Shown: in pieces, positions 16,491 to 23,694 of the stretch
Position numbering within the stretch: position 1 is the stretch's first letter
Layout: every line of letters begins with the position of its first letter
Origin: Bacillota bacterium
GTDB taxonomy: Bacteria > Bacillota > Clostridia > Lachnospirales > Lachnospiraceae
Reading direction: 5' to 3'
Length of the DNA: 37,512 nt
NCBI GenBank assembly: GCA_023441965.1
Contig: JAEZNB010000004.1
Coordinates: 1 to 37,512, forward strand
Position numbers and translations under genes: made by a program
The notes under the pieces: generated by a model
Told to the model about the DNA's origin: nothing
What the model saw: the letters and a program-made list of their open reading frames with translations, nothing else
The model's database searches: none

Positions 16491-16528
16491 CCTCCCGGAG
16501 GAGCAAAGGCTCCCCCGGGAGGCTTTTT
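16491..16528 (+). terminator. Intrinsic terminator of the surface-protein gene
   Basis: CCTCCCGG (16491-16498) pairs with CCGGGAGG (16515-16522), with an inner GGAGC/GCTCC stem, followed by CTTTTT. It sits 38 bp after the stop. The T-run overlaps the last codon of the convergent MATE gene. Confidence 0.88.
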
Positions 16529-17855
16529 ATGCCTTTCTCTCGATGAGTAACCCCTCCTTCACTCTTCGTCTTAAGCGGACGGCCAGAAATGTCACCACAA
16601 GCTCGGTCAGGCCGAAGGAAAGCCATACACCGGTCATCGCCCAGTAAGAGCCCAGTACTACTACAGCAGGGGTAATGATAAGGAAGCCTCTTGAGATGGA
16701 AATAACGAAGGCGGCTCTGACAGCTTCCGTTGCGCTCAAGTAGGTAGCAACTACAATATTGACTCCCGCAAAGAAGAAGCCAAGGAAATAAATCTGTAAG
16801 CCCTGCTTGGCCAGACTGGCGATGACCGGATCACTTCCGCTGTTGAAGACTTCAAGTATCTGTTCCCCGGTAATCAGAACTGCCAGATAGATCAGTAAAG
16901 CGATAATCACTGAAGCCAGTAAGGCGTATCTTCTTACCTTTCTTAGGAAGTCAAATCTTTGCAGACCATAATATTTGCTGATCAGAGGCTGAGTACCTTG
17001 TGCAAGTCCGGTAAATACAGCCATAACCACCAAGGCCAGATTGGCTACTATGCCATAAGCGGCAAGCCCTGTGTTACCCTCCAGACCCAGTATGACCAAA
17101 TTAAAGGTGATCAGAACCACTGCGGAGGAAAGCTCATTAATCAGTGCTGATGCGCCCAAACGACAGAGATCGGGCAATAAGGACCATTTACATGGATGCT
17201 TTAGCAATGCCAGCCTACGCTCTCTTCTCTTGGTAAAATGAAGGAGCAGGATACCGATACTGATTATCGGTGCCAGCCCTGTGGCAAAGGCTGCTCCAAA
17301 CATGCCCATATGAAGCGGAAACATGAAGATATAGTCCAGGAGAATATTGGCCAGGCTCCCTACCAGCATGGCAACCATGGACAGCCTGGGATTATGATCG
17401 TTACGTACAAAGGCAAGCAGGATATTATTGAGAATAAAAAAGGGCGCAAATCCTAAAATCGTAGTCAGATACGTTCTCGTCAGGGGCAGGGTTACAGAAT
17501 CTGCCCCCAGGGCCAGGGCCAACAGGTTTGAACCGAACAGACCAAGCAGAAGGAATAGCAGTCCTGTCAGTATACCGATCCTTAGGGCCGTCGAGAATAC
17601 GACATTGGCTTCGCGGTCCTTCCTCTGTGATAGGAGAATATTGAATCTTGATGCTCCACCGATCCCAAGCATCAGACCGACACCATGAAGTATACTATAT
17701 ACGGATATGGACAGGTTAAGAGCTGCAATTCCCCCTGTCCCTAAGGCTTTAGAGATAAAAAAGGTATCGGCCAGAATGTAACAGGATACTCCGACCATGC
17801 CTAATATATTTATACTGATATACTTCATAAAACGAGCAACAAGTGATTTCTCCAT
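16527..17855 (-). CDS. mepA: MATE family efflux transporter (MepA-like)
   Basis: A 442-residue, 12-helix cation/drug antiporter of the MATE family, at the usual length. The N-terminus MEKSLVARFMKYISINILGM and the internal GLAQGTQPLISKYYG are typical of the MepA-like branch. It should expel cationic compounds across the membrane using an ion gradient. Its leader contains what reads as a guanidine-IV (mepA) riboswitch with a terminator, so guanidinium or guanidine-like cations are likely substrates. That substrate is inferred from the leader, not from the protein. It is a single-gene unit with its own consensus promoter, convergent with the surface-protein gene. The start ATG at 17855 is preceded by a GGAGA site. 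Confidence 0.88.
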   Translation of the reverse strand: MEKSLVARFMKYISINILGMVGVSCYILADTFFISKALGTGGIAALNLSISVYSILHGVGLMLGIGGASRFNILLSQRKDREANVVFSTALRIGILTGLLFLLLGLFGSNLLALALGADSVTLPLTRTYLTTILGFAPFFILNNILLAFVRNDHNPRLSMVAMLVGSLANILLDYIFMFPLHMGMFGAAFATGLAPIISIGILLLHFTKRRERRLALLKHPCKWSLLPDLCRLGASALINELSSAVVLITFNLVILGLEGNTGLAAYGIVANLALVVMAVFTGLAQGTQPLISKYYGLQRFDFLRKVRRYALLASVIIALLIYLAVLITGEQILEVFNSGSDPVIASLAKQGLQIYFLGFFFAGVNIVVATYLSATEAVRAAFVISISRGFLIITPAVVVLGSYWAMTGVWLSFGLTELVVTFLAVRLRRRVKEGLLIERKA

Positions 17856-17887
17856 CTATCTCCATCCTCTCCGGTCTCTTCATGAAC

Positions 17888-17940
17888 AAAAAAATGTTCT
17901 GCAACATTCCTTCCAAGACCTAACGGAATGCTGTAGAACA
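17888..17940 (-). terminator. Regulated intrinsic terminator of the guanidine-type leader
   Basis: On the minus strand a 16-bp stem (17925-17940 with 17895-17910; one A-C mismatch and one G-U pair) around a 14-base loop is followed by seven T. It ends about 33 bp before the MATE start codon. Its 5' arm begins with GGTG, shifted one or two bases outside the stem, which can pair instead with CACC in the aptamer loop. That gives a mutually exclusive read-through fold. Confidence 0.85.
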
Positions 17941-17982
17941 CCTGATCAGCTTTACCCGGTGGCAAAGCTGGGGTATGTACCT
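17936..17982 (-). ncRNA. Guanidine-IV (mepA motif) riboswitch aptamer
   Basis: On the minus strand GGTACATACCCC is followed by a 7-bp hairpin CAGCTTT/AAAGCTG (17964-17970 with 17947-17953). Its loop GCCACCGGGT can pair through CACC with GGTG at the base of the terminator; the loop's GGGT can also meet the upstream ACCC. The mepA motif is known as the fourth guanidine riboswitch class, a transcriptional ON switch ahead of MATE genes. The features agree with my memory of that motif: a loop-based pseudoknot, an adjacent terminator and a MATE gene downstream. No covariance model was run. Confidence 0.75.
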
Positions 17983-17996
17983 ATAAAACAAGTATG

Positions 17997-18025
17997 ATTA
18001 TAGTATAGGAGCTCCTTTCTGTCAA
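17997..18025 (-). promoter_or_regulatory. Consensus promoter of the MATE gene and its riboswitch
   Basis: TTGACA (18020-18025), a 17-bp spacer and TATAAT (17997-18002) on the minus strand: a perfect sigma-A promoter. Transcription should begin near 17990, about 8 nt before the aptamer. A constitutive strong promoter fits control by attenuation. Confidence 0.88.
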
Positions 18026-18103
18026 GGCTATGCTGCTTCCTTAGAATAAGCTTCCTCTATGCTACGATAAGCTCTGCTTATGACAAATATAATCAGTATT
18101 CGT

Positions 18104-18132
18104 TTTACTATTTTCATGATATTTGGTATAAT
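18104..18132 (+). promoter_or_regulatory. Promoter of the F420-ligase-like gene
   Basis: TTTACT (18104-18109), a 17-bp spacer and TATAAT (18127-18132) with an extended -10 TG. The predicted leader is about 85 nt. GGGAG lies near 18211-18215 ahead of the ATG at 18226. The stretch 18026-18103 between the divergent promoters shows nothing distinct. Confidence 0.7.
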
Positions 18133-18225
18133 ATTGCTGGCAGTTTTTACTTATACTAAGCAAGGTATCTTAGGATATTCCTTCTTAAAGAAGCTGTTAA
18201 CTTATGATATAGGGAGTGTTATCAA

Positions 18226-19416
18226 ATGGAAAGAATGGTCGGTACTATTGCAAGAGGAGTTCGTGCTCCTATTATACGTCAGGGAGATAATATCGTTGAT
18301 ATCGTTGTAAACAGCGTTCTGGATGCTGCGAAAGCAGAGAGCTTTGAGCTGAATGATAAAGACGTTGTCGCTGTTACGGAGGCTGTTGTGGCCAGAGCCC
18401 AGGGAAATTATGCTACCGTTGATCAGATTGCCACAGACATCCGTCAGAAATTCGGTCAGGGTACGCTCGGAGTTATCTTTCCCATCTTAAGCAGAAACCG
18501 TTTTTCGATCTGTCTGAAGGGAATCGCTAAGGGTGTTAAGAAGATTGTACTGATGCTAAGCTATCCCTCCGATGAGGTTGGAAATCACCTGGTTGATCTG
18601 GACCTGCTGGATGAGAAGGGAGTGAATCCCTGGACCGATGTCCTAACAGAAAGCATGTACCGCACTCTGTTCGGATATCATAAGCATACCTTCACCGGTG
18701 TGGATTATATTGAGTATTATAAGGATCTGATTACACAGGAGGGCTGTGAGGTTGAGCTTCTTCTGGCAAATGACTGTCGTGCTATTTTGAAATACACCAA
18801 GAACGTTCTCTGCTGTGATATACATACAAGAGAGCGAACCAAAAGACTGTTAAAGTCCGCCGGTGCGGATAGAGTTCTGGGACTGGATGAGATCCTAAAC
18901 TCCTCTGTAGATGGCAGTGGCTATAACGAGAGCTTCGGTCTTCTCGGCAGCAATAAGGCAACCGAGCAATCTGTGAAGCTATTCCCCAGGGACTGCCAAC
19001 CGGTAGTGGATCAGATACAGCTGGGGCTGATCAAACGAACCGGGAAGCAGATTGAGGTAATGGTTTATGGCGACGGTGCCTTCAAGGATCCGGTCGGCAA
19101 GATCTGGGAGCTGGCTGATCCGGTTGTCGCTCCTGCCTTTACAGAGGGTCTGAATGGTCAGCCCAATGAAATTAAACTGAAGTATCTGGCTGACAATAAC
19201 TTTTCTGACCTAAAGGGTGAAGCATTGAAGGAGGCCATATCCGATTATATCCGCAACAAAGAGAGCGATCTGGTAGGGAATATGCTTTCCCAGGGAACCA
19301 CCCCCCGTCGTCTGACCGACCTGATCGGGTCCCTGTGCGACCTGACCTCAGGCAGTGGCGATAAGGGTACTCCGATCGTGCTGGTACAGGGCTATTTCGA
19401 TAACTATACGAAGTAA
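18226..19416 (+). CDS. Coenzyme F420-0:L-glutamate ligase-like protein (CofE family)
   Basis: A 396-residue protein of the CofE/COG1478 family. It opens with GTIARGVRAPIIRQGDNIVDIVVNS-type sequence and DKDVVAVTEAVVARAQGN, the recognisable N-terminal core. True CofE adds gamma-linked glutamate to F420-0 using GTP. This form is longer than the ~250-residue archaeal enzyme, and no other F420 gene is present in the window. In Firmicutes the family is widespread without an F420 pathway, so it probably glutamylates or ligates something else. That is an inference. It is a single-gene unit with its own promoter, followed by the palindromic element at 19431-19656. Confidence 0.82.
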   Translation: MERMVGTIARGVRAPIIRQGDNIVDIVVNSVLDAAKAESFELNDKDVVAVTEAVVARAQGNYATVDQIATDIRQKFGQGTLGVIFPILSRNRFSICLKGIAKGVKKIVLMLSYPSDEVGNHLVDLDLLDEKGVNPWTDVLTESMYRTLFGYHKHTFTGVDYIEYYKDLITQEGCEVELLLANDCRAILKYTKNVLCCDIHTRERTKRLLKSAGADRVLGLDEILNSSVDGSGYNESFGLLGSNKATEQSVKLFPRDCQPVVDQIQLGLIKRTGKQIEVMVYGDGAFKDPVGKIWELADPVVAPAFTEGLNGQPNEIKLKYLADNNFSDLKGEALKEAISDYIRNKESDLVGNMLSQGTTPRRLTDLIGSLCDLTSGSGDKGTPIVLVQGYFDNYTK

Positions 19417-19430
19417 GGAACACACTACAC

Positions 19431-19656
19431 AGTGAAAGATGCTGTTTCACAAGAGCTATGAAATACAAGAGGCCCCTATATGTTCCCCTCACACACTGGT
19501 TCCTGGACAGATCTCAATTATGTGTGCCAGCTTCGGACGCTTACGTCCACATCTGGGCACAACATAATTATCAATCTGTTCAGCAAACAGTGTATAATGG
19601 AAACATATAAGGGCTTCTTGAATTACACCGGTTATTTTGAAACAGCATCTTTCACT
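19431..19656. repeat. Large imperfect palindrome (foldback/MITE-like element)
   Basis: Two arms of about 105 bp face each other around a centre GGACG-CTTA-CGTCC near 19534-19547. The outer 19 bp are perfect (AGTGAAAGATGCTGTTTCA on the left, its complement ending at about 19656 on the right). Matching blocks continue inward: CAAGA, GCCC, TATATGTT, ACACTG, ACAGAT, AATTATGT. The left end also folds on itself (GTGAAA/TTTCAC). The element fills the gap between two convergent genes. There is no convincing target-site duplication and no transposase. In either transcript it would fold into one long hairpin and could end both genes. Confidence 0.8.
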
Positions 19657-19666
19657 TGTATGCTTT

Positions 19667-20233
19667 TTATACCCTTAGGGATCCGCGGAAGCCCCTGGCA
19701 CCATAGTAGGATTCGGCTCCGTTATGATAGATGAAGACGCGGCTGTAGCGGCAATCACCGAAGATTGCTCCGCCCAGCTTTCTGACCTCGGAAGGGGTCT
19801 TCAGCCAACTGGACGTCTTCAGATCGAAGCTTCCCAGCTTCTGCAATTCACGGTACTGCTCTTCAGATAGGAGCTCTATTCCCATGGCCGCTGCCATATC
19901 CGTCGCGCTTGTCGCAGGCTTATGTTCCTTCCGGGACTCCCAGGCTTCGTGGTCGTAGCATATGCTCCTCCGCCCCTTCGGAGTCTCCGGGGAACAATCA
20001 TAAAAGATATATTCACCGGTCACATTATCATAAGCGACAACATCCGGTTCTCCTCCGGTCTCTTCCATCTCATAAAGGGACCACAGCTTGTCCGCATTTG
20101 CCTCCAGTCTTGCCTGAACCTTGGGCCATTCCAGATCCATATGGCGCTTTTTATTCTTCTCAAAGCGGCCTTGTAACAGCTTTAACAGCTCTTCTCTCTG
20201 TTTTATCTCCAGCTTCCTGCTTTTGTTTTCCAT
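19667..20233 (-). CDS. DUF4256 family protein
   Basis: A 188-residue cytoplasmic protein. The frame stays open to 20311, but the ATG at 20233 has AAGGAGG just upstream and gives MENKSRKLEIKQREELLKLL, the normal family start and length. The sequence features EANADKLWSLYEMEETGGEPDVV, CSPETPKGRRSICYD, and a C-terminal RVFIYHNGAESYYGARGFRG that is highly characteristic of DUF4256. No biochemical function is established for this family to my knowledge. The gene ends 11 bp from the palindromic element, which may end its transcript. It is 124 bp from the DUF2200 gene upstream. Confidence 0.82.
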   Translation of the reverse strand: MENKSRKLEIKQREELLKLLQGRFEKNKKRHMDLEWPKVQARLEANADKLWSLYEMEETGGEPDVVAYDNVTGEYIFYDCSPETPKGRRSICYDHEAWESRKEHKPATSATDMAAAMGIELLSEEQYRELQKLGSFDLKTSSWLKTPSEVRKLGGAIFGDCRYSRVFIYHNGAESYYGARGFRGSLRV

Positions 20234-20357
20234 ATGAGATCCTCCTTGTATTAATATCAATTTCTTCGTTGTCCAATACCTATGTTTCACTATATTCATA
20301 GGCCAAAGCATCTTCCTTCACCGGATGGCTTCATTCTGATGCCTTATATTACTCTAT

Positions 20358-20714
20358 TTACACCTTTCTTAATATCTTCTCCATCGCTTTCCCTTTCGCC
20401 AACTCATCAATCAGCTTATCCAAATATCTGAGCTTCCTCATTAATTCATCTTCTATTTCTTCAATCCGATAGCCACATATCACTCCTTTAATGAGGGAAG
20501 CATTCGGGTTTAGCTGTGGTGCCTGCTGAAAGAAGGTTTCCATATCTACCTCCTTCTGGATTTGCTGCTGTAGTGTAACCTCATCATATCCGGTCAGCCA
20601 GAAAATGATGGTATCTACCTCCTCCTTGGTCCTTCCCTTTCTCTCCGCTTTTTCGATATAGAGCGGATAGACACTTGAAAAAGGCATTTTATATACACGA
20701 GTATTCTGCATCAT
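20358..20714 (-). CDS. DUF2200 family protein
   Basis: A 118-residue small cytoplasmic protein. An upstream in-frame start exists at 20756, but AAGGAGGAGAAT directly precedes the ATG at 20714, and the protein then begins MMQNTRVYKMPFSSVYPLY, the typical DUF2200 opening. Further family features are KAERKGRTKEEVDTIIFWLTGYD and PQLNPNASLIKGVICGYRIE. The C-terminal ~30 residues are helical and charged (MRKLRYLDKLIDELAKGKAM). The family role is unknown. It could be cotranscribed with the DUF4256 gene, 124 bp downstream, as no terminator separates them. No good promoter was seen upstream. Confidence 0.85.
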   Translation of the reverse strand: MMQNTRVYKMPFSSVYPLYIEKAERKGRTKEEVDTIIFWLTGYDEVTLQQQIQKEVDMETFFQQAPQLNPNASLIKGVICGYRIEEIEDELMRKLRYLDKLIDELAKGKAMEKILRKV

Positions 20715-20857
20715 ATTCTCCTCCTTATTTGCTTCATGTTCTCTATTTCGGATCAACTCTAATGTATCTATTGACCCCCCTTAATCGTTTTCTATGTTCT
20801 GCTGTCATATCCCCTCGTATATTTCATTTCTAATCATAGAAGCCGGCAGCCGATCAC

Positions 20858-20920
20858 TGAAAAAGGTTTCCGGTGTCGGAGCATCCGATATCTACAGGAT
20901 GCTCCGACACCGGAAACCTT
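20858..20920 (-). terminator. Strong intrinsic terminator of the encapsulin operon
   Basis: A perfect 24-bp inverted repeat (20863-20886 with 20897-20920, 10-base loop) followed on the minus strand by a T-run (20861-20864 region) about 50 bp after the encapsulin stop. The length and perfection of the stem are unusual for a simple terminator. Confidence 0.85.
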
Positions 20921-20969
20921 ATGTAACATCAACACGATCACTTCTGGTTTACTTCATCGTCAGCAGCGA

Positions 20970-21749
20970 TTATTCCGAATATTTTACGATTAGGCTCTTG
21001 TCTAAGATCTGGAAGGTAAAGGATTCCTTAATGTAAAATACAACTTCCTTCTTGGTATGCTCCTGATAGCCCAGAGAGAAATCTTCTCCCAGGATCAGGC
21101 TGAGGTTCTCATTATCATGAGGGATCAATAATGCTCCCTGCAATACCTCGGAGGGATATATCTTACCACCGATCATGTCTTCAATCACTTTCTTCAATGA
21201 GGTCTGGCAAGGTAAGGACATGATTCTTGTGTAAAGCTTGGTGGATACTAAGAGATCCAATTTACCGCTTACATAGGTCTGTCTTAGTTTCAGGATGCCC
21301 TCTGCGATACATCTTCTGATTCCGGCTTCGTCTGTTCCGAAGGGAAGCTCTTCCGAGACCGCCTTCGTTAAGCCACTGATGCCATAATCTGAAAGCCCCT
21401 CATAAATGGCCCTTTCTTCAAAGAGAGCAGCCTTCTTCACTGCTGCCTCCAGATTGGTAAAGTCTATACTCTTATCACCACGCAGGGCATTGTCCAATTC
21501 CCAACGGTTCAGGCTAAATTCTATTCTGGTTTCAAGGAGCGGAGTCACCTGATAGCCGGCATAAGCCACATCATCCTTATATTGTATCTCCCCTAATTTA
21601 CCATGGTTATAAGCAACATAGCCGGAGCCCTTCTCTGACGAGACATTGACTGCCTTTCTGGCAGTTAAGGTGGATAAAAAGACCTCTCTGGCTCTCTCAT
21701 CTATCTGATTCCATACGCTTTGATTGATTGGAGCTAATTCTCTATACAT
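20970..21749 (-). CDS. Encapsulin nanocompartment shell protein
   Basis: A 259-residue protein of the encapsulin (linocin-M18, HK97-fold) family, close to the ~265 residues usual for 60-subunit T=1 shells. The start MYRELAPINQSVWNQIDERA is characteristic (compare LAPI-x(4)-W in the family). Other conserved parts are NVSSEKGSGYVAYNHGKLG, TRIEFSLNRWELDNALRG, EERAIYEGLSDYGISGL and the C-terminal DFSLGYQEHTKKEVVFYI. It self-assembles into a protein shell that packages cargo carrying a short C-terminal tag. The cargo is the ferritin-like protein encoded 60 bp upstream. AAGGAC precedes the ATG. A perfect hairpin terminator follows. The identification is firm. Confidence 0.95.
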   Translation of the reverse strand: MYRELAPINQSVWNQIDERAREVFLSTLTARKAVNVSSEKGSGYVAYNHGKLGEIQYKDDVAYAGYQVTPLLETRIEFSLNRWELDNALRGDKSIDFTNLEAAVKKAALFEERAIYEGLSDYGISGLTKAVSEELPFGTDEAGIRRCIAEGILKLRQTYVSGKLDLLVSTKLYTRIMSLPCQTSLKKVIEDMIGGKIYPSEVLQGALLIPHDNENLSLILGEDFSLGYQEHTKKEVVFYIKESFTFQILDKSLIVKYSE

Positions 21750-21809
21750 ATAACCGTCCTTTCTGTTCCTAGTGTTATTTTCAACAGCTACATCCTTCTT
21801 CCGGAAGCT

Positions 21810-22169
21810 TTATTTCTTCATACCTCCGATATTCAGTCCTTTGGAGCTTGCTCCTTTCTCAGAGCCTCCGTCAGCTTCACCCTCTTCTACGGACAACAGA
21901 CTTCCTGATGTGAACAGATAGGTCCTAAGCTCCTTATCCCATCCGTCCATATTTCTCCGTAACCATTCCAGGGTCATACAAGCATGTTCAATTTCCTCAT
22001 CCCGATTATGCGCGAATACTTCCTTTAATTCTGTATCATCCGTTACATCCACACGCTGTTGGTAGTACATAACCGCTTCAATCTCTTCCATCATTGTCTT
22101 AATAGCCCGGCTGATGTTCTTCGTCTTGCCGGATAAGCTTTCTTCTGATTCCGTCCAATGACCTGCCAT
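21810..22169 (-). CDS. Encapsulated ferritin-like protein (EncFtn cargo)
   Basis: A 119-residue short helical protein of the encapsulated ferritin family. Helix 1 contains MMEEIEAVMYYQQRVDV and helix 2 contains NRDEEIEHACMTLEWLRR. Together these give the expected ferroxidase ligands, probably Glu31, Glu59 and His62 (ExxH). The subunit is half a ferritin bundle, so it must form rings or dimers to bind iron. The Ser/Gly-rich tail ends SSKGLNIGGMKK, a good encapsulin-targeting peptide. Its job is to oxidise ferrous iron at the shell wall for storage as mineral. AGGAGG precedes the ATG; the shell gene follows 60 bp downstream, and a consensus promoter lies upstream. Confidence 0.93.
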   Translation of the reverse strand: MAGHWTESEESLSGKTKNISRAIKTMMEEIEAVMYYQQRVDVTDDTELKEVFAHNRDEEIEHACMTLEWLRRNMDGWDKELRTYLFTSGSLLSVEEGEADGGSEKGASSKGLNIGGMKK

Positions 22170-22242
22170 AACGAACCTCCTATGATTTTTATACCAAATG
22201 CGAACCTAAGTTACTTTTGAATCTGCAATTTTTATTGATATT

Positions 22243-22282
22243 AGTAATTATTATTATAATTCTATTTCCTCATCTTGTCAAT
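22243..22282 (-). promoter_or_regulatory. Consensus promoter of the encapsulin operon with a PerR/Fur-like AT-rich dyad over the -10
   Basis: On the minus strand TTGACA (22277-22282), a 17-bp spacer and TATAAT (22254-22259). The -10 runs into an AT-rich partial dyad (22243-22262) containing TTATAATAATAATTA, which matches the PerR-box pattern TTATAAT-n-ATTATAA at 12 of 14 positions by my count. Placement over the -10 would suit repression relieved by iron or peroxide. The operator call is tentative; the promoter is strong. Confidence 0.65.
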
Positions 22283-22321
22283 AAAACAAAGGCAAAAAAG
22301 TTAAAAAAGACCAGCATAGGA

Positions 22322-22349
22322 GAAGCCGCCAAGCATTACCGGCGGCTTC
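22322..22349 (-). terminator. Hairpin, possible terminator after the exonuclease gene region
   Basis: GAAGCCGCC (22322-22330) and GGCGGCTTC (22341-22349) form a perfect 9-bp stem with a 10-base loop. On the minus strand the nearest T-run starts 14 bases after the stem, so termination may be weak. Confidence 0.45.
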
Positions 22350-22380
22350 GTCTACATACACATATTAAGGGCATTGTTCA

Positions 22381-22686
22381 TTAATTTGTAGGTATCTGAT
22401 GTCCATATTGTACCGGGCCTATGGGATTACTGTCGTTAATATCCCCTATGGATTTCATTTCGACCGGTTGTGGCTGAAGCCCGGTTGAGGTATCATCATA
22501 GGTGGCCCTAATTCTGCACCAAAGATGTACTCTGATGGAGGGGACTTTAGGTCTGTAATAAGCTTTAGCGAAATTCCCGCCTTCTCCGCTTCCGAAACCA
22601 GCTCGCTTTTCATTTCCTTAACCTGTATCGTGAATTTGCAGAAGATAATCAACTACCTTCTGCAAATATTCCTCTATGCTCCATAT
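22381..22686 (-). pseudogene. Possible decayed coding remnant downstream of exonuclease III
   Basis: Between the exonuclease stop and the hairpin at 22322-22349 no gene has a proper start and length. The exonuclease frame resumes after its stop with SIEEYLQKVVDYLLQIHDTG, then a stop, then a long open tail ending PIGPVQYGHQIPTN at 22381. A second frame carries MKSELVSEAEKAGISLKLIT (near 22455-22615). The protein-like sequence split over two frames suggests a frameshifted relic. I could not assign a family, and chance is not excluded. Confidence 0.3.
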
Positions 22687-23526
22687 TTATTTGCTTGTGC
22701 GGATATCGATCTCAAGTAAGATGGGAGTGTGATCCTGTCTGGGTCCGGAATCGATCATTTCTGATTTAATCACTTTCTCTGCCAGACGATCACTCACAAG
22801 CCAGTAATCAATTCTCCAACCGGAGTTATTGATTTTACTCGTTCTGACCCGCTGACCCCACCAGGTATAGACCCCTGTCACATCTCCGTGCAGATAGCGA
22901 AAGGTATCGGTAAAGCCCTTCGCCAACAGATTGCTGAAGCCAAGCCTCTCCTCGTCCGTAAAGCCGGGAGAATTATGGTTTGTATTGGGATGAGCCAAAT
23001 CTATCTCCTTATGGGCCACATTAAAATCTCCGGTTGCTATGACCGGCTTCTCCTGATCCAGACCGGAAAGATATTCGGCATATTTGATGTCCCAAAGCTG
23101 CCGGTCTGCCAAACGGTTCAGACCATCTCCTGCATTCGGCGTATAGACCTGGGTTAAGTAGAACCGTTCAAATTCCAATGTAATGATGCGGCCCTCCGCA
23201 TCCATGGTACCGGGTGCTCCAATCACTGGATAAGTAACAGTCGGTGCCAAATCCGTCTTATATAGAAACATGGTACCTGCATAACCCTTGCGGGCCGGTT
23301 CTACCGAGCAGTTCCAAACAAGCTCATAGTCCGGAAACTTGTCCTTCAAAATCTCCATATGCTTCTTGGTAGGGCCGTCACAGGATAGCTTGGTTTCCTG
23401 GATGGCAATCACCTCCGGCTTATGTCCGGCAATTGTATTTAAAACATTTTGTGATAAAATGGCTCGATCCGATTCACCGATTAAAGCGGCATTCAATGAA
23501 TCAATATTCCATGAGATCAGCTTCAC
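22687..23526 (-). CDS. Exodeoxyribonuclease III / AP endonuclease
   Basis: A 279-residue protein of the exonuclease-endonuclease-phosphatase family, ExoIII/ExoA type, for base-excision repair at abasic sites. Conserved parts include SWNIDSLNA at the start, IAIQETKLS (metal-binding Glu), the YTPNAG strand, TGDFNVAHKEIDL (catalytic Asp and Asn), SGWRIDYWLVS and the C-terminal QDHTPILLEI (catalytic Asp-His). An ATG at 23541 is in frame but contains the ribosome-binding site itself: GGGAGG lies seven bases before a GTG at 23526, so GTG is the better start (VKLISWNI read as MKLISWNI). Length is slightly above the usual ~255 residues. The gene is monocistronic. Confidence 0.92.
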   Translation of the reverse strand: MKLISWNIDSLNAALIGESDRAILSQNVLNTIAGHKPEVIAIQETKLSCDGPTKKHMEILKDKFPDYELVWNCSVEPARKGYAGTMFLYKTDLAPTVTYPVIGAPGTMDAEGRIITLEFERFYLTQVYTPNAGDGLNRLADRQLWDIKYAEYLSGLDQEKPVIATGDFNVAHKEIDLAHPNTNHNSPGFTDEERLGFSNLLAKGFTDTFRYLHGDVTGVYTWWGQRVRTSKINNSGWRIDYWLVSDRLAEKVIKSEMIDSGPRQDHTPILLEIDIRTSK

Positions 23527-23694
23527 GCTTCTACCTCCCATTCTAAAGTAATCTTATATGGTTTCCTTCCACAGGATTCGTCTTTAAATAAAATTAAACA
23601 ACATGATGCTACAAAAAATGTATCTGATATAACCATAGCTTATCAAGTATCTTTTGTAAACAGGAAAAACAGCAGTCATGAGGGGCATTTTTTC

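Noticed and set aside
18080..18310. 76-residue plus-strand frame overlapping the F420-ligase-like start
   Set aside because: Its start lies upstream of the predicted transcription start, it has no ribosome-binding site and overlaps a better gene in another frame.
19480..19734. Open frames across the large palindrome (also 19172-19492 minus)
   Set aside because: They are by-products of the inverted repeat, without ribosome-binding sites or recognisable protein features.
20743..20808. 21-residue minus-strand frame MTAEHRKRLRGVNRYIRVDP upstream of the DUF2200 gene
   Set aside because: A GAGGGG lies close to the ATG, but the spacing is too short and the peptide has no known relatives that I recognise.
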